Assembly (NCBI RefSeq): GCF_012848175.1
Contig: NZ_CP051651.1
Coordinates: 496,001-560,000 of the forward strand
DNA from: Xanthomonas campestris pv. badrii
GTDB lineage: Bacteria > Pseudomonadota > Gammaproteobacteria > Xanthomonadales > Xanthomonadaceae
Reading direction: 5' to 3'
DNA: 64,000 bases
Shown here: positions 1 to 8,433 of the stretch, piece after piece
Position numbering within the stretch: the first letter of the stretch is position 1
Layout: the number at the start of each line of letters is the position of its first letter
Notes under the pieces: model-generated
What the model was told of the DNA's origin: nothing
The model's database searches: none
The model's input: the letters and a program-made list of their open reading frames with translations, nothing else
Position numbers and translations under genes: made by a program

Positions 1-290
1 CCTTGTACAGCGGGCGCTCGCGTCCGGAAGCGCGCTTTGCGCCTGGCCCGGTGTTGACCGCGATGGGGCTGGATGCGCAGCAACTGCTGGCCCAGCGTGA
101 CGCGCCGCTGGGTTTGCCGGGCAGCGAGGCGACGGTCGGTGGCTCTGACACTTATAGTGTCGAGAGCCGGGCGCGACTGAGTCAGGGACGCGAGGCTGTA
201 TTGCGGGCGGTGGTGTCCACCAGCGCGTCTGCCTTGCCGGGATCGGCCTATACCGTGTTGCGTTGGGAAGAGGGAGCAGCAGTGCAATGA
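1..290 (+). CDS. xpsK: Type II secretion minor pseudopilin GspK/XpsK, C-terminal end (partial)
   Basis: This is the last ~95 codons of a gene that enters from the left edge, so its start is not visible. The identification rests mainly on position: it directly precedes xpsL-M-N-D, where GspK (the large minor pseudopilin at the tip of the type II secretion pseudopilus) lies in Xanthomonas. The visible end has a final beta-strand-like segment (YTVLRWEEG) that fits GspK C-termini. Its TGA stop (288-290) overlaps the ATG of the next gene in an ATGA arrangement, which indicates translational coupling. The N-terminal prepilin peptidase site lies outside the window and cannot be checked. Confidence 0.75.
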   Translation, partial: LYSGRSRPEARFAPGPVLTAMGLDAQQLLAQRDAPLGLPGSEATVGGSDTYSVESRARLSQGREAVLRAVVSTSASALPGSAYTVLRWEEGAAVQ

Positions 291-1408
291 CCGCATGGCG
301 GGATACCTTGGGTCGTATCGGCGTACGCGCCATGCCGGGAGCCGGAGGCTTCTGGCGTTGGTGGCAGCACTCGCTGCTGGCGTGGTTGCCGCAGCGCTGG
401 CAATGGCAGTTGGGCCTGTCGCAGGCGCGTCTGCTGCTGCAGCTCGACGGAGAGACCCTGCACCTGGTGCGCCAGCGCGATCACAGCCGCGAGGCGATCG
501 CCAGCCTGCCCTGGCCGGTGCAGCCGCAGGAAGTCAACGCCGTGCTGCCGACCGCGCTGGACGGACTGCCGCGGCATTGGCTGCTGCCGGCCGCACACAC
601 CTTGCGGCGCCCCTTGCGCCTGCCGGCCGCTGCTGCGGCGCGGCTGCAGGATGTGGCGCGCTTTGAGATCGACCGGCAAACCCCGTTCACCGCCGACCAG
701 GTGTATTTCGATGCACGCGTGCTCGACGTGCGCGAAGACGGCCAGCTCGATGCCGAACTGGTGGTGGTGCCGCGGCGCATGATCGATGGCCCGGCCGGTG
801 TGCCCGATGCCTGGGCCACAGCCTTGTCCGGCATCGACGTGGCCGATGCGCAGGGCGCGCCGCTGGGCGTGAACCTGCTGCCGCCGGCACGCCGCCTGCG
901 CCGCAGCGACCCGATGCAGCGCTGGAACCTGATGCTTGCCGCCACCGCCTTGGTGTTGCTGGCGGTAGCCGGCTGGCTGCTGCTGGACAATCGCCGCCAG
1001 GCCGCCGCCGACCTGCGCGCCAAGGTACAGGCCAATGCCGCGCGCGCGCGCCAGGTGGCCGCCGAACGCCAGCAGCTGATGGACCTGGTCGAAGGCGCCA
1101 ACTTCTTCCAGAAACAACGCGCCACGCGCCCGACTTCGGTGGAGATCTGGGACGAGCTGAGCCGGCGTCTGCCGGGCGGTACCTATCTGGAAAAATTCTC
1201 GGTCGAAGGCGGGCAATTGCAATTGATCGGCTTGAGCAACGAAGCTTCCTCGCTGGTGCGGCGTCTGGAAGGCTCGCCGCTGTGGCGCACGCCTTCGTTG
1301 ACCGGCGTGCTGCAAAGCGATGCCGGCCGCAACGTCGATCGCTTCACCATCACCGCCGAGCTGGCCGGCCCGGATGCGAAGGAGGCGGCCGATGCCACGC
1401 AACGTTAA
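287..1408 (+). CDS. xpsL: Type II secretion inner-membrane protein GspL/XpsL
   Basis: This is the bitopic inner-membrane platform protein of the Xps secreton, which binds the ATPase GspE through its cytoplasmic domain and GspM through its periplasmic part. The start is the ATG at 287, overlapping the xpsK stop and preceded by a GGGAG Shine-Dalgarno; the frame continues a few codons upstream. The protein has 373 residues. An N-terminal actin-like cytoplasmic part is followed by one clear membrane span at about residues 214-233 ([20 protein letters not shown]). After that comes a charged coiled-coil-like stretch and a small periplasmic fold ending in a GspL-like pattern. The length is typical for GspL. 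The next gene starts inside its end. Confidence 0.9.
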   Translation: MTAWRDTLGRIGVRAMPGAGGFWRWWQHSLLAWLPQRWQWQLGLSQARLLLQLDGETLHLVRQRDHSREAIASLPWPVQPQEVNAVLPTALDGLPRHWLLPAAHTLRRPLRLPAAAAARLQDVARFEIDRQTPFTADQVYFDARVLDVREDGQLDAELVVVPRRMIDGPAGVPDAWATALSGIDVADAQGAPLGVNLLPPARRLRRSDPMQRWNLMLAATALVLLAVAGWLLLDNRRQAAADLRAKVQANAARARQVAAERQQLMDLVEGANFFQKQRATRPTSVEIWDELSRRLPGGTYLEKFSVEGGQLQLIGLSNEASSLVRRLEGSPLWRTPSLTGVLQSDAGRNVDRFTITAELAGPDAKEAADATQR

Positions 1409-2045
1409 ACGCGACCGCTGGATCGCGTTGGGCCTGCTGTTGCTGGTGCTGGGCGTGGCATATCTGGTGCTGGTGCACCCGTGGTTCACCCAGCCGATGA
1501 TCGCCGTGCAGGACGAACTGCAAGCGCTGCGCGAGCGCGAGCTGCGCGTGCGTGTGCAGCTGCAGCAGGCACCGGAAGTCAGCAAACGGCTGCAGCAGGC
1601 GCGCCAGACCCTGGAAAGCCGCCCCGGCTTCCTGCCGGAAACCTCCGCCGAGCTGGCCTCGGCCGGACTGGTGCAGCGGCTGGAACGCGCGGTGGTGGAA
1701 GCCAGCCCCGGCAACCGCAGCTGCGCCATCAGCAACCGCTCGCCGCTGCAGCCGGAAAGCAAGGACCGCTTCACCCGCGTGGCGGTGCAGGTGCGCCTGC
1801 GCTGCGGCACCCCGGAGCTGGCTTCGGTGCTGTACAGCCTGGAAAACGGCACCCCGCGCCTGTTCGTGGACAATCTCAACGTGATGGCGCAGCGCTACCA
1901 ACTCTCGCCCAACGAAAGCGGCAACGGCCTGGATATCGCCTTCGAACTGGCCGGCTATCTGCGCCCGGGCGCCAGCGCCGCGCCGTTGAACACCGATGCC
2001 GCGCCCGCCGCTACCGATCCCGGGGAGGCCAGCAATGCGCCTTGA
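1392..2045 (+). CDS. xpsM: Type II secretion inner-membrane protein GspM/XpsM
   Basis: GspM is a bitopic inner-membrane protein that partners GspL and stabilises the secretion platform. The ATG at 1392 is preceded by an excellent AAGGAGG (1379-1385) and lies 17 bp inside the end of xpsL. The 217-residue product has a short basic N-terminus and one membrane anchor at about residues 10-28 (WIALGLLLLVLGVAYLVLV). A coiled-coil-like segment rich in Glu, Gln and Arg follows, then a periplasmic ferredoxin-like domain, as in the GspM family. The Ala/Pro-rich tail overlaps the xpsN start. The assignment rests on order, topology and size, because GspM proteins are weakly conserved. Confidence 0.88.
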   Translation: MPRNVKRDRWIALGLLLLVLGVAYLVLVHPWFTQPMIAVQDELQALRERELRVRVQLQQAPEVSKRLQQARQTLESRPGFLPETSAELASAGLVQRLERAVVEASPGNRSCAISNRSPLQPESKDRFTRVAVQVRLRCGTPELASVLYSLENGTPRLFVDNLNVMAQRYQLSPNESGNGLDIAFELAGYLRPGASAAPLNTDAAPAATDPGEASNAP

Positions 2046-2832
2046 CCTGATCGGCCTGCGCACCTGGCTGCTGGCCACGGTGGTCGGCTGGGCGCTGCTG
2101 GTGTGCATCCTGGCGGTGGCCGGGCTGGGCAAGCGGGTGGACCTGCTGCCGGACGACCCGGCGCTGGTGCAACGCCTGCCCACCCTGCCGGCGCCGGCGC
2201 CTGAGCGCCTGGGGGCCTTCGAGAAGTATTCGGAGATCGCCGCGCACCCGGCCTTCGCCGAAGACCGCCTGCCGCACCCGTTCTTCCTGTCCGGCAACGA
2301 CGGCAGCGGCGCCGCCTCGACGGTGCGCCTGACCGGCGTGCTGCTGACCGAGAACTTCAAGATGGCCACGCTGACCCTGGACCCACAGGATTCGGTGCGC
2401 GTGCAGCTGGGCGGCGAGGCGGTCAAGGGCTGGCGCCTGCTGGCGCTGCAGCCGCGCAGCGCAACCATCGAAGGCCCCGGCGGTACCCAGACCCTGGAAC
2501 TGCATGTGTTCAACGGCCAGGGCGGGCAGCCGCCCACCGCCACTGCCGCCGCGCGTGGCGCCGCCGCTGGCAGCCCGCCGTTACCGCCGCCCGATGCCGC
2601 CGCGACCGTGCAACCGCCGCAGCAGCCACAGCCGCAACCGACCACGCCGCCACAGCAGCAACCCGGCGGGCAGGCACCGCCAACGGTGCCGCCGCAGCGC
2701 AGCGATGGCGCACAGGAAGCCCCACGCCCCTCCGACGATCAGATGCGCGCCATCCGCGAACGTATCGAAGCCCGACGCCGCCAGCTGCAACAGCAGCGCC
2801 AGAGCGGCTCTACCCCCGGTCAGACCCAATGA
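2035..2832 (+). CDS. xpsN: Type II secretion protein XpsN (GspC-like, HR domain)
   Basis: In Xanthomonas, XpsN takes the role of GspC: it links the inner-membrane L/M complex to the secretin. The ATG at 2035 has GGGGAGG at 2022-2028 and overlaps the end of xpsM by 11 bp. The 265-residue protein has one N-terminal membrane span (about residues 9-30). A periplasmic homology region of GspC type follows (about 95-165), with the pattern LTGVLL...GWRLLAL...GPGG. A long low-complexity Pro/Gln/Ala tract (about 170-225) and a Gln/Arg-rich C-terminal helix end the protein. The tail is longer and more repetitive than in most GspC proteins. Its stop overlaps the xpsD start (ATGA). Confidence 0.87.
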   Translation: MRLDLIGLRTWLLATVVGWALLVCILAVAGLGKRVDLLPDDPALVQRLPTLPAPAPERLGAFEKYSEIAAHPAFAEDRLPHPFFLSGNDGSGAASTVRLTGVLLTENFKMATLTLDPQDSVRVQLGGEAVKGWRLLALQPRSATIEGPGGTQTLELHVFNGQGGQPPTATAAARGAAAGSPPLPPPDAAATVQPPQQPQPQPTTPPQQQPGGQAPPTVPPQRSDGAQEAPRPSDDQMRAIRERIEARRRQLQQQRQSGSTPGQTQ

Positions 2833-5120
2833 GTGAACGCATGACGCCGCGCCTGTTTCCCGTGTCCCTGCTGATTGGCCTGTTGGCCGGTTGCGCCACC
2901 ACTCCGCCACCGGACGTGCGCCGCAATGCGCGCCTGGATCCGCAAGTCGGCGCCGCCGGCGCCACCCAGACCCCCGCCGAACAGCGCGCCGACGGCGACG
3001 CCAACGCCAAGCCCAGCCCGGTGATCCGCCGCGGCAGCGGCACCATGATCAACCAGAGCGCCGCGTCTGCGCCGTCCCCCACGCTGGGCATGGCCAGCAG
3101 CGGCAGCGCCACCTTCAACTTCGAAGGCGAATCGGTGCAGGCGGTGGTCAAGGCGATCCTGGGCGACATGCTGGGCCAGAACTACGTCATTGCGCCCGGC
3201 GTGCAGGGCACCGTGACCCTGGCCACGCCCAACCCGGTCTCGCCCGCACAGGCGCTGAACCTGCTGGAGATGGTGCTGGGCTGGAACAATGCGCGCATGG
3301 TGTTCAGCGGTGGCCGCTACAACATCGTGCCGGCCGACCAGGCATTGGCCGGCACCGTCGCGCCCAGCACCGCATCGCCGTCGGCCGCGCGCGGGTTCGA
3401 GGTACGCGTGGTGCCGTTGAAGTTCATTTCCGCCAGCGAAATGAAGAAGGTGCTCGAACCCTACGCGCGCCCGAACGCCATCGTCGGCACCGACCCGGCG
3501 CGTAATGTGATCACCCTGGGCGGTACCCGCGCCGAGCTGGAAAACTACCTGCGCACCGTGCAGATCTTCGACGTGGACTGGTTGTCGGGCATGTCGGTCG
3601 GCGTGTTCCCGATCCAGTCCGGCAAGGCCGAGAAGGTCAGCGCGGATCTGGAGAAGGTGTTCGGCGAACAGAGCAAGACGCCCAGCGCCGGCATGTTCCG
3701 TTTCATGCCGCTGGAAAACGCCAATGCGGTGCTGGTGATCACGCCGCAGCCGCGCTACCTGGACCAGATCCAGCAATGGCTGGACCGCATCGACAGCGCC
3801 GGTGGCGGCGTGCGGCTGTTCTCCTACGAATTGAAGTACATCAAGGCCAAGGACCTGGCCGATCGGTTGTCGGAAGTGTTCGGCGGACGCAGCAACAGCG
3901 GCGACTCCAACGCTTCGCTGGCGCCGGGGGCGGAAACCAGCGTGCTGGGTGGGCAACTGGGCGATCGCGACAGCAGCATGGGCGGCAGCTCCGGCCTGAC
4001 CGGTGGCAGCATCGGCGAAAGCGGGAGCAGCAGCGGCACGGTGGGCGGTGAGTTTGGTGGCGGCAGCAGTGGCGGCGGGCTCGGCAACGGCAGCCTGCAG
4101 TTGTCGCCGCGCAGCAACGGCAATGGCGCGGTAACGCTGGAAGTACAAGGCGACAAGGTCGGCGTATCGGCAGTGGCCGAAACCAACACCTTGCTGGTGC
4201 GCTCCACCCCGCAGGCATGGACGTCCATCCGCGATGTCATCGAAAAGCTCGACGTGATGCCGATGCAGGTGCATATCGAGGCACAGGTGGCTGAGGTGAA
4301 TTTGACGGGTGACCTGAGCTACGGCGTCAATTGGTATTTCGAGAACGCGGTGAATGCCGCCCCCGGTGCCAACGGTACCGGGGGTGCAGGCTTGCCCTCC
4401 GCAGCGGGCCGTAACATCTGGGGAGACATTGCAGGGACAGTGACTGGCAACGGTATTGGCTGGACATTTCTTGGAAAGAATGCGGCTGCGGTCATTACTG
4501 CACTGGATTCGGTTACCAATGTGCGCCTGCTGCAGACACCATCAGTCTTTGTGCGCAATAACGCAGAAGCGACGCTCAATGTTGGCTCACGCATCCCGAT
4601 CAATTCGACTTCGATTAACACCGGGCTGGGCAGCGACAGCAGCTTCTCATCGGTGCAGTACATCGACACCGGCGTGATCCTAAAAGTACGTCCACGCGTT
4701 ACCAAGGACGGCATGGTGTTTCTGGACATCGTGCAGGAAATCAGCACTCCCGGATCGCGTCCGGCAGCGTGTACTGCTGCAGCAACCACGACCGTCAACA
4801 GCGCAGCCTGCAATGTCGACATCAATACGCGTCGGGTCAAAACCGAGGCAGCGGTGCAAAGCGGCGATACCATGATGCTGGCTGGTTTGATCGACGACAG
4901 CACGACCGATACGAGTGACGGCGTTCCGTTCCTAAGCAGGCTTCCGGTCGTCGGTGGGCTGTTTGGGACCAAGGGTAAAAACAACACCCGCCGCGAAGTC
5001 ATCGTCCTGATCACCCCGTCGATCGTGCGCAATCCGCAGGAAGCGCGCAATCTCACCGACGAATACGGCCAGAAGTTCAAGGCCATGGAGCCGCTGAAAC
5101 CCAGCCAGAAGCCGCAATGA
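2829..5120 (+). CDS. xpsD: Type II secretion secretin GspD/XpsD (lipoprotein)
   Basis: This is the outer-membrane secretin that forms the exit channel of the type II system. The 763-residue product begins with a lipoprotein signal ending LLAGC, so Cys22 would be lipidated; XpsD is known as a self-lipidated secretin. Periplasmic N0-N3 modules cover roughly residues 95-480. They include NVITLGGTRAELENYL and TNTLLVRSTPQAW. The N3 module contains a Gly/Ser-rich insertion (about 365-420). The secretin core follows (about 500-750), with VRLLQTPSVFVRNNAEA and the terminal VPFLSRLPVVGGLFG. Codons from about 4300 onward look slightly less GC-rich than the 5' half. ATGA overlaps occur at both ends. Confidence 0.95.
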   Translation: MSERMTPRLFPVSLLIGLLAGCATTPPPDVRRNARLDPQVGAAGATQTPAEQRADGDANAKPSPVIRRGSGTMINQSAASAPSPTLGMASSGSATFNFEGESVQAVVKAILGDMLGQNYVIAPGVQGTVTLATPNPVSPAQALNLLEMVLGWNNARMVFSGGRYNIVPADQALAGTVAPSTASPSAARGFEVRVVPLKFISASEMKKVLEPYARPNAIVGTDPARNVITLGGTRAELENYLRTVQIFDVDWLSGMSVGVFPIQSGKAEKVSADLEKVFGEQSKTPSAGMFRFMPLENANAVLVITPQPRYLDQIQQWLDRIDSAGGGVRLFSYELKYIKAKDLADRLSEVFGGRSNSGDSNASLAPGAETSVLGGQLGDRDSSMGGSSGLTGGSIGESGSSSGTVGGEFGGGSSGGGLGNGSLQLSPRSNGNGAVTLEVQGDKVGVSAVAETNTLLVRSTPQAWTSIRDVIEKLDVMPMQVHIEAQVAEVNLTGDLSYGVNWYFENAVNAAPGANGTGGAGLPSAAGRNIWGDIAGTVTGNGIGWTFLGKNAAAVITALDSVTNVRLLQTPSVFVRNNAEATLNVGSRIPINSTSINTGLGSDSSFSSVQYIDTGVILKVRPRVTKDGMVFLDIVQEISTPGSRPAACTAAATTTVNSAACNVDINTRRVKTEAAVQSGDTMMLAGLIDDSTTDTSDGVPFLSRLPVVGGLFGTKGKNNTRREVIVLITPSIVRNPQEARNLTDEYGQKFKAMEPLKPSQKPQ

Positions 5121-5956
5121 GTGCGGCACTGCCCGTCGTGCTGGTGCCGGTCGGCACCGACGACGAGGCGCTGGATGCCTGTCTGGGTGCGTTGGATGCC
5201 GCCACGCCGGCCGGCACGCGGGTGTGGCTGGCCGACGATGCGCAGGCCGGCCCACGCGGCCGCGCGGTGATCGAACACTGGCTGGCACGCACGCACTTGC
5301 AGGCGCATCACACCCGTCGCCAGCGCATGCTGGGCGAGGTGGCGCATCTGGATGAAATGCTCAGCGCCTGCGGCGACGCGGATGTGGTGGTGCTGGGCGT
5401 GGATGCCTGCCCGCTGCCGGGCTGGCTCGGCCAGTTGAGCGCGTGTTTCGCGCGCGATGCCGCCATCGCCACGGCGACGCCATGGAGCAATGTGGGCGAA
5501 GCCTGTAGCTGGCCGCGCCTGGGCGAACTCAACCCGATGCCGGATGCGCCGGAACGGCTTGCCGCCGCCTGCGCGGCGATGCCGCCTTTGCATCCGGAGC
5601 TGCCATCGGCGGTTGGCCATGCGGTGCTGTTGCGCGGCACTGCGCGGCGCAAGGCCGGCGGCCTGGATGCCAGCAGTTATGGGTCGTGGTACGCAGCGCT
5701 GGTGGACCTGAGCCTGCGCATGGGTGGCCTGGGCTGGCGCAATGTGCTGTGCGACACCGCCTTCGTCGCCTCGCCGCACGAAGGCCGCCCGGCCGATGGC
5801 GACATGGATGCCCTGGCCACCCGCTGGCCGGCCTGGCATGCCCGCCTGGCCAGCTTCCTCATGCACGACCCGCTACGTGCGCAGCGCGATCAGCTGAGCC
5901 ACCTGCTGGCCGACCTGCCGCCGCCTGATCCACAGCGCACGCTATTCGATTCATAG
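5117..5956 (+). CDS. GT-A fold glycosyltransferase-like protein coupled to the xps operon
   Basis: This 279-residue soluble protein resembles family 2 glycosyltransferases. It opens with a beta strand (LPVVLVPVGT). At about residues 90-105 it has an acidic metal or sugar-nucleotide-like site (VVVLGVDACPLPGWLGQL). A conserved-looking TPWSN block follows, and later a GGLD acceptor-loop motif. No signal peptide or membrane span is seen. The ATG overlaps the xpsD stop (ATGA), so it is translated as the last cistron of the secretion operon. A glycosyltransferase is not a core component of type II secretion. Its substrate is unknown, and it may simply be an operon passenger. I infer the fold from motifs only. 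Confidence 0.6.
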   Translation: MSAALPVVLVPVGTDDEALDACLGALDAATPAGTRVWLADDAQAGPRGRAVIEHWLARTHLQAHHTRRQRMLGEVAHLDEMLSACGDADVVVLGVDACPLPGWLGQLSACFARDAAIATATPWSNVGEACSWPRLGELNPMPDAPERLAAACAAMPPLHPELPSAVGHAVLLRGTARRKAGGLDASSYGSWYAALVDLSLRMGGLGWRNVLCDTAFVASPHEGRPADGDMDALATRWPAWHARLASFLMHDPLRAQRDQLSHLLADLPPPDPQRTLFDS

Positions 5957-5975
5957 ACGCCTGCCAAAGTTTGGG

Positions 5976-6020
5976 CCGTCGCAGCGACGGAAAGCATTCG
6001 GGCCGCAAGGTTGCGCGGCC
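5976..6020. terminator. Two hairpins behind the xps operon (intergenic repeat or terminator)
   Basis: CCGTCGC / GCGACGG (5976-5982 and 5984-5990) and GGCCGC / GCGGCC (6001-6006 and 6015-6020) can each form a GC-rich stem just after the last xps cistron. There is no T run, so these could be Rho-independent-like terminators or a Xanthomonas intergenic repeat. Confidence 0.4.
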
Positions 6021-6055
6021 TAGCAACACCCGCAAAAGTGCTGAATGCTGCTCGC

Positions 6056-6118
6056 CGATTCCCGATTCCCGATTCCCGATTCCCGATTCCCGAATCCCGA
6101 ATCCCGATTCCCGATTCC
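6056..6118. repeat. Nine tandem copies of a 7-bp repeat (CGATTCC)
   Basis: Nine head-to-tail heptamers run without gaps. Copies 1-5, 8 and 9 read CGATTCC; copies 6 and 7 read CGAATCC. Heptamer arrays of this kind are common between genes in Xanthomonas. The array lies between the xps operon and the insertion sequence and covers no recognisable gene. Copy number is expected to vary between strains. Confidence 0.85.
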
Positions 6119-6123
6119 CGGCG

Positions 6124-6131
6124 CTAAAGCG
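6124..6131. repeat. Target-site duplication, left copy (CTAAAGCG)
   Basis: This 8-bp direct repeat is identical to 7635-7642 on the other side of the insertion sequence. A 4-bp duplication (CTAA) is the alternative reading, but it would leave four unmatched bases at one element end. Confidence 0.7.
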
Positions 6132-7634
6132 TCGTCCCTGAAAATCCCCACCATTCCAGTCACAGCAAGGCGTTACCGGCCGCGCAGGCGTGCCGGAACT
6201 ACCAGTTTTCGCTACGCTGTGGGCTGATTTCTTGCAATTTCCGTCCATGCGTACACGCCGCCCTGCTGCCGAAGACACCCCCGCCGAGGAGTTGTTTCGT
6301 TCGCGCCTGGAGAACCAGATCGATCTGCGCCATCCGCTGGCGCAGTTGAGTCAACGGATGCCGTGGGCCGCGTTGGAGCAGGCGCTTTGCTCGCACTTGC
6401 CGGCCACGCCCGCCGGAGGTGGGCGTCCGGCCTTGCCGGTGCGCTTGATGACCGGTTTGCTGTACCTCAAGCACGCCTATGACCTGTCCGACGAAGCGGT
6501 GTGCGAGCGCTGGCTGGAGAATCCGTACTGGCAGTTCTTCACCGGTGAGGTGGTGTTCCAGACGCGTCTGCCATGCGATGCCAGTTCGCTGACGCGCTGG
6601 CGTCAGCGCCTGGGCGAAGCTGGGATGGAAGAGGTTCTGGCGCACACGATCAATGCGGCGCACGCGATGAGGGCGGTGGATGCACGCGAGCTGTCGCGGG
6701 TGATCGTCGATACCACGGTGCAGGAAAAGGCAATCGCCTATCCGACCGATAGCCGTCTGCTGGAGGTGGCACGCAAGAAGCTGGTGCTGCTGGCCAAGCG
6801 CCACGGTATTGCGCTTCGGCAAACCTACGCACGGCAAGGCCCTGCCTTGAGCCGCAAGGCGGGCCGCTATGCCCATGCGCGCCAGTTCAAGCGCATGCGA
6901 GCTGCGCTGCGGCGCCAACGCACAGTGTTGGGGCGCGTGGTGCGCGATATGCAGCGCAAGCTAGACGCAGTGGAGGACAGCGTGCGCGAGCGCATCGCTG
7001 TGTGGCTGGACCGTGCGCAACGCCTGTACACGCAACACCCCAAGGACAAGCACAAGCTGTATGCGTTGCATGCTCCGGAGGTGGAATGCATCGGCAAGGG
7101 CAAAGCGCGTCAACCGTACGAGTTTGGCGTAAAGGTCGGCATTGCGGTGACGGCCTGCAAGGGATTGGTCGTGGGTGCGCGGAGTTTCCCTGGCAATCCG
7201 TACGACGGCGATACCTTGGCCGAGCAACTGGAGCAGACACGCGGATTGCTGCAAGACGTGGCTGTCGCCCCGACGGTAGCGATCGTGGACCTGGGCTATC
7301 GCGGGCGCGAGGTCGATGGGGTACAGGTGCTGCACCGTGGGAAAGCCAAGACGCTGACGCGCCGGCAGTGGCACTGGATCAAGCGACGGCAAGCGGTGGA
7401 GCCGGTGATCGGCCATCTGAAAGACGACTGCCGGCTGCGCCGCTGCAGATTAAAGGGCACCCAAGGCGATGCACTGCATGTCCTGGGCTGCGCCGCCGGC
7501 TACAACCTGCGCTGGTTGATGCGCTGGATCGCGCTTTTGCGTGCCTGGATCCGTGCAATGTCGCAGTTATCCCTGGGCGCCATGGATCGGTCACAGCTCG
7601 CAATTGGCGTCTGAAGAGGATTTTTCAGAGACGA
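6132..7634 (+). mobile_element. Complete IS5-type insertion sequence, 1503 bp, with terminal inverted repeats
   Basis: The left end TCGTCCCTGAAAATCC (6132-6147) matches the reverse complement of the right end, TCGTCTCTGAAAAATCC (7618-7634), apart from one substitution and one extra A. The element is flanked by identical 8-bp copies of CTAAAGCG (6124-6131 and 7635-7642), as expected for a target-site duplication. It holds one intact transposase gene. Intact ends, open frame and matching flanks suggest a recent insertion and potential mobility. Size and transposase type recall Xanthomonas IS1478-like elements, but that name is from memory and not verified. Confidence 0.85.
6247..7614 (+). CDS. 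IS5 family transposase
   Basis: This DDE transposase catalyses movement of the surrounding element. From the ATG at 6247 it has 455 residues; the frame extends 19 codons further upstream, so a longer form is possible. The N-terminal third has the DUF772-like block of IS5 transposases (LMTGLLYLKHAYDLSDE). The catalytic acids are visible as Asp155 (IVDTTVQEKA), Asp348 (AIVDLGYRG) and Glu385 (AVEPVIGHLK). HAPEVECIGKGK is the usual IS5 motif before the second Asp. A basic helix-rich insertion lies between the first two acids. No frameshift is visible, so the enzyme is predicted to be active. Confidence 0.92.
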   Translation: MRTRRPAAEDTPAEELFRSRLENQIDLRHPLAQLSQRMPWAALEQALCSHLPATPAGGGRPALPVRLMTGLLYLKHAYDLSDEAVCERWLENPYWQFFTGEVVFQTRLPCDASSLTRWRQRLGEAGMEEVLAHTINAAHAMRAVDARELSRVIVDTTVQEKAIAYPTDSRLLEVARKKLVLLAKRHGIALRQTYARQGPALSRKAGRYAHARQFKRMRAALRRQRTVLGRVVRDMQRKLDAVEDSVRERIAVWLDRAQRLYTQHPKDKHKLYALHAPEVECIGKGKARQPYEFGVKVGIAVTACKGLVVGARSFPGNPYDGDTLAEQLEQTRGLLQDVAVAPTVAIVDLGYRGREVDGVQVLHRGKAKTLTRRQWHWIKRRQAVEPVIGHLKDDCRLRRCRLKGTQGDALHVLGCAAGYNLRWLMRWIALLRAWIRAMSQLSLGAMDRSQLAIGV

Positions 7635-7642
7635 CTAAAGCG
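7635..7642. repeat. Target-site duplication, right copy, containing the gntR stop codon
   Basis: This copy of CTAAAGCG carries the TAG stop (complement of CTA) and the last codons of the minus-strand regulator gene. The insertion therefore landed exactly at the end of that gene and left it complete. Confidence 0.7.
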
Positions 7643-8363
7643 CCGCACGCATCGGCGCCTCGGTGCGCACCACCACATCCAGCGCATCGTGGCGCCAGGA
7701 TTCGATGTCCAGCTCCACTGCGCGGCCGTCTTCGGCGAAGCTGATGCGTTGCAGTCGGAAGCACGGCGTGCCGGTGGTGGACTGCAACAACATGGCCTGC
7801 GTGGCATCCAGGCCGGCCGGGTGCATCGACAGTTGCGCGCGGCTCAGGAACAGCCCGAGCTTCTGGTTGAAGACGCTCGACAGCGAGCCGGCCAGATCGT
7901 GCTCGAGCAGGCTTGGCGCCCAGGCGGCGAGCACCACGTTGGTTTCCAGCAGCACCGCGCGGCGGTCGATCCAGCGCCGGCGCTGCAGCACGAACACATC
8001 CTCGTAGGGCGACTCCAGCCGCAGGGTGGCGGCAAATGCGGCGCCTGCGGGTTGCCGGGTCGCGCTCAGCAGCTCGGTACGCGGTTTGCGCCCCTGCGCG
8101 GCCACGTACTGCATGAAGCCGGCGATGCTGGTGGGGTCGTAGCGCACGCGCGGTGCACTGACGAACCAGCCGCGGCGGTTTTCGCGGTAGATGCGCCCCT
8201 GCGCTTCCAGTTGCTGCAGGGCCTCGCGCAAGGTGATGCGGGTGCAGCCGAAGTGCTCGGCAAGCGCGCGTTCCACCGGCAGGCGCTGGTCCGGGCCCCA
8301 TTCGCCGGCGGCGATCTGTGCGGAGATGATGTCGGTGATGGCGTGTTGGCGCGACGCACTCAT
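7635..8363 (-). CDS. GntR family transcriptional regulator, HutC/UTRA type
   Basis: This is a 242-residue repressor-type regulator. The N-terminal winged helix (about residues 5-70) has the GntR pattern LPVERALAEHFGCTRITLREALQQLEAQGRI. The rest is a UTRA ligand-binding domain (about 90-235), with the typical VFVLQRRRWIDRRAVLLE and a closing ELDIESWRHDALDVVV. I chose the ATG at 8363 (MSASRQHAIT); the open frame reaches back to 8456 without an obvious need. It lies behind the pnuC-like gene and shares a candidate operator sequence with the kinase-receptor operon. It probably controls those genes and itself. The ligand is unknown; HutC regulators bind sugars, amino acids and related metabolites. 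Confidence 0.85.
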   Translation of the reverse strand: MSASRQHAITDIISAQIAAGEWGPDQRLPVERALAEHFGCTRITLREALQQLEAQGRIYRENRRGWFVSAPRVRYDPTSIAGFMQYVAAQGRKPRTELLSATRQPAGAAFAATLRLESPYEDVFVLQRRRWIDRRAVLLETNVVLAAWAPSLLEHDLAGSLSSVFNQKLGLFLSRAQLSMHPAGLDATQAMLLQSTTGTPCFRLQRISFAEDGRAVELDIESWRHDALDVVVRTEAPMRAAL

Positions 8364-8433
8364 GCGGTACGTTGCCAGGCTGGGAGTTGGAACATCGGCA
8401 GGACGACAGATGGGAAGTGGCGCATGCGGCGAT

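Noticed and set aside
6056..6118. CRISPR-like array
   Set aside because: The repeats are 7 bp and contiguous, with no spacers and no cas genes nearby.
6045..6227. 60-codon open frame over the heptamer array
   Set aside because: Its SRFPIPDSRFPNP-type translation is only the tandem repeat read in codons. There is no ribosome binding site or homology to recognise.
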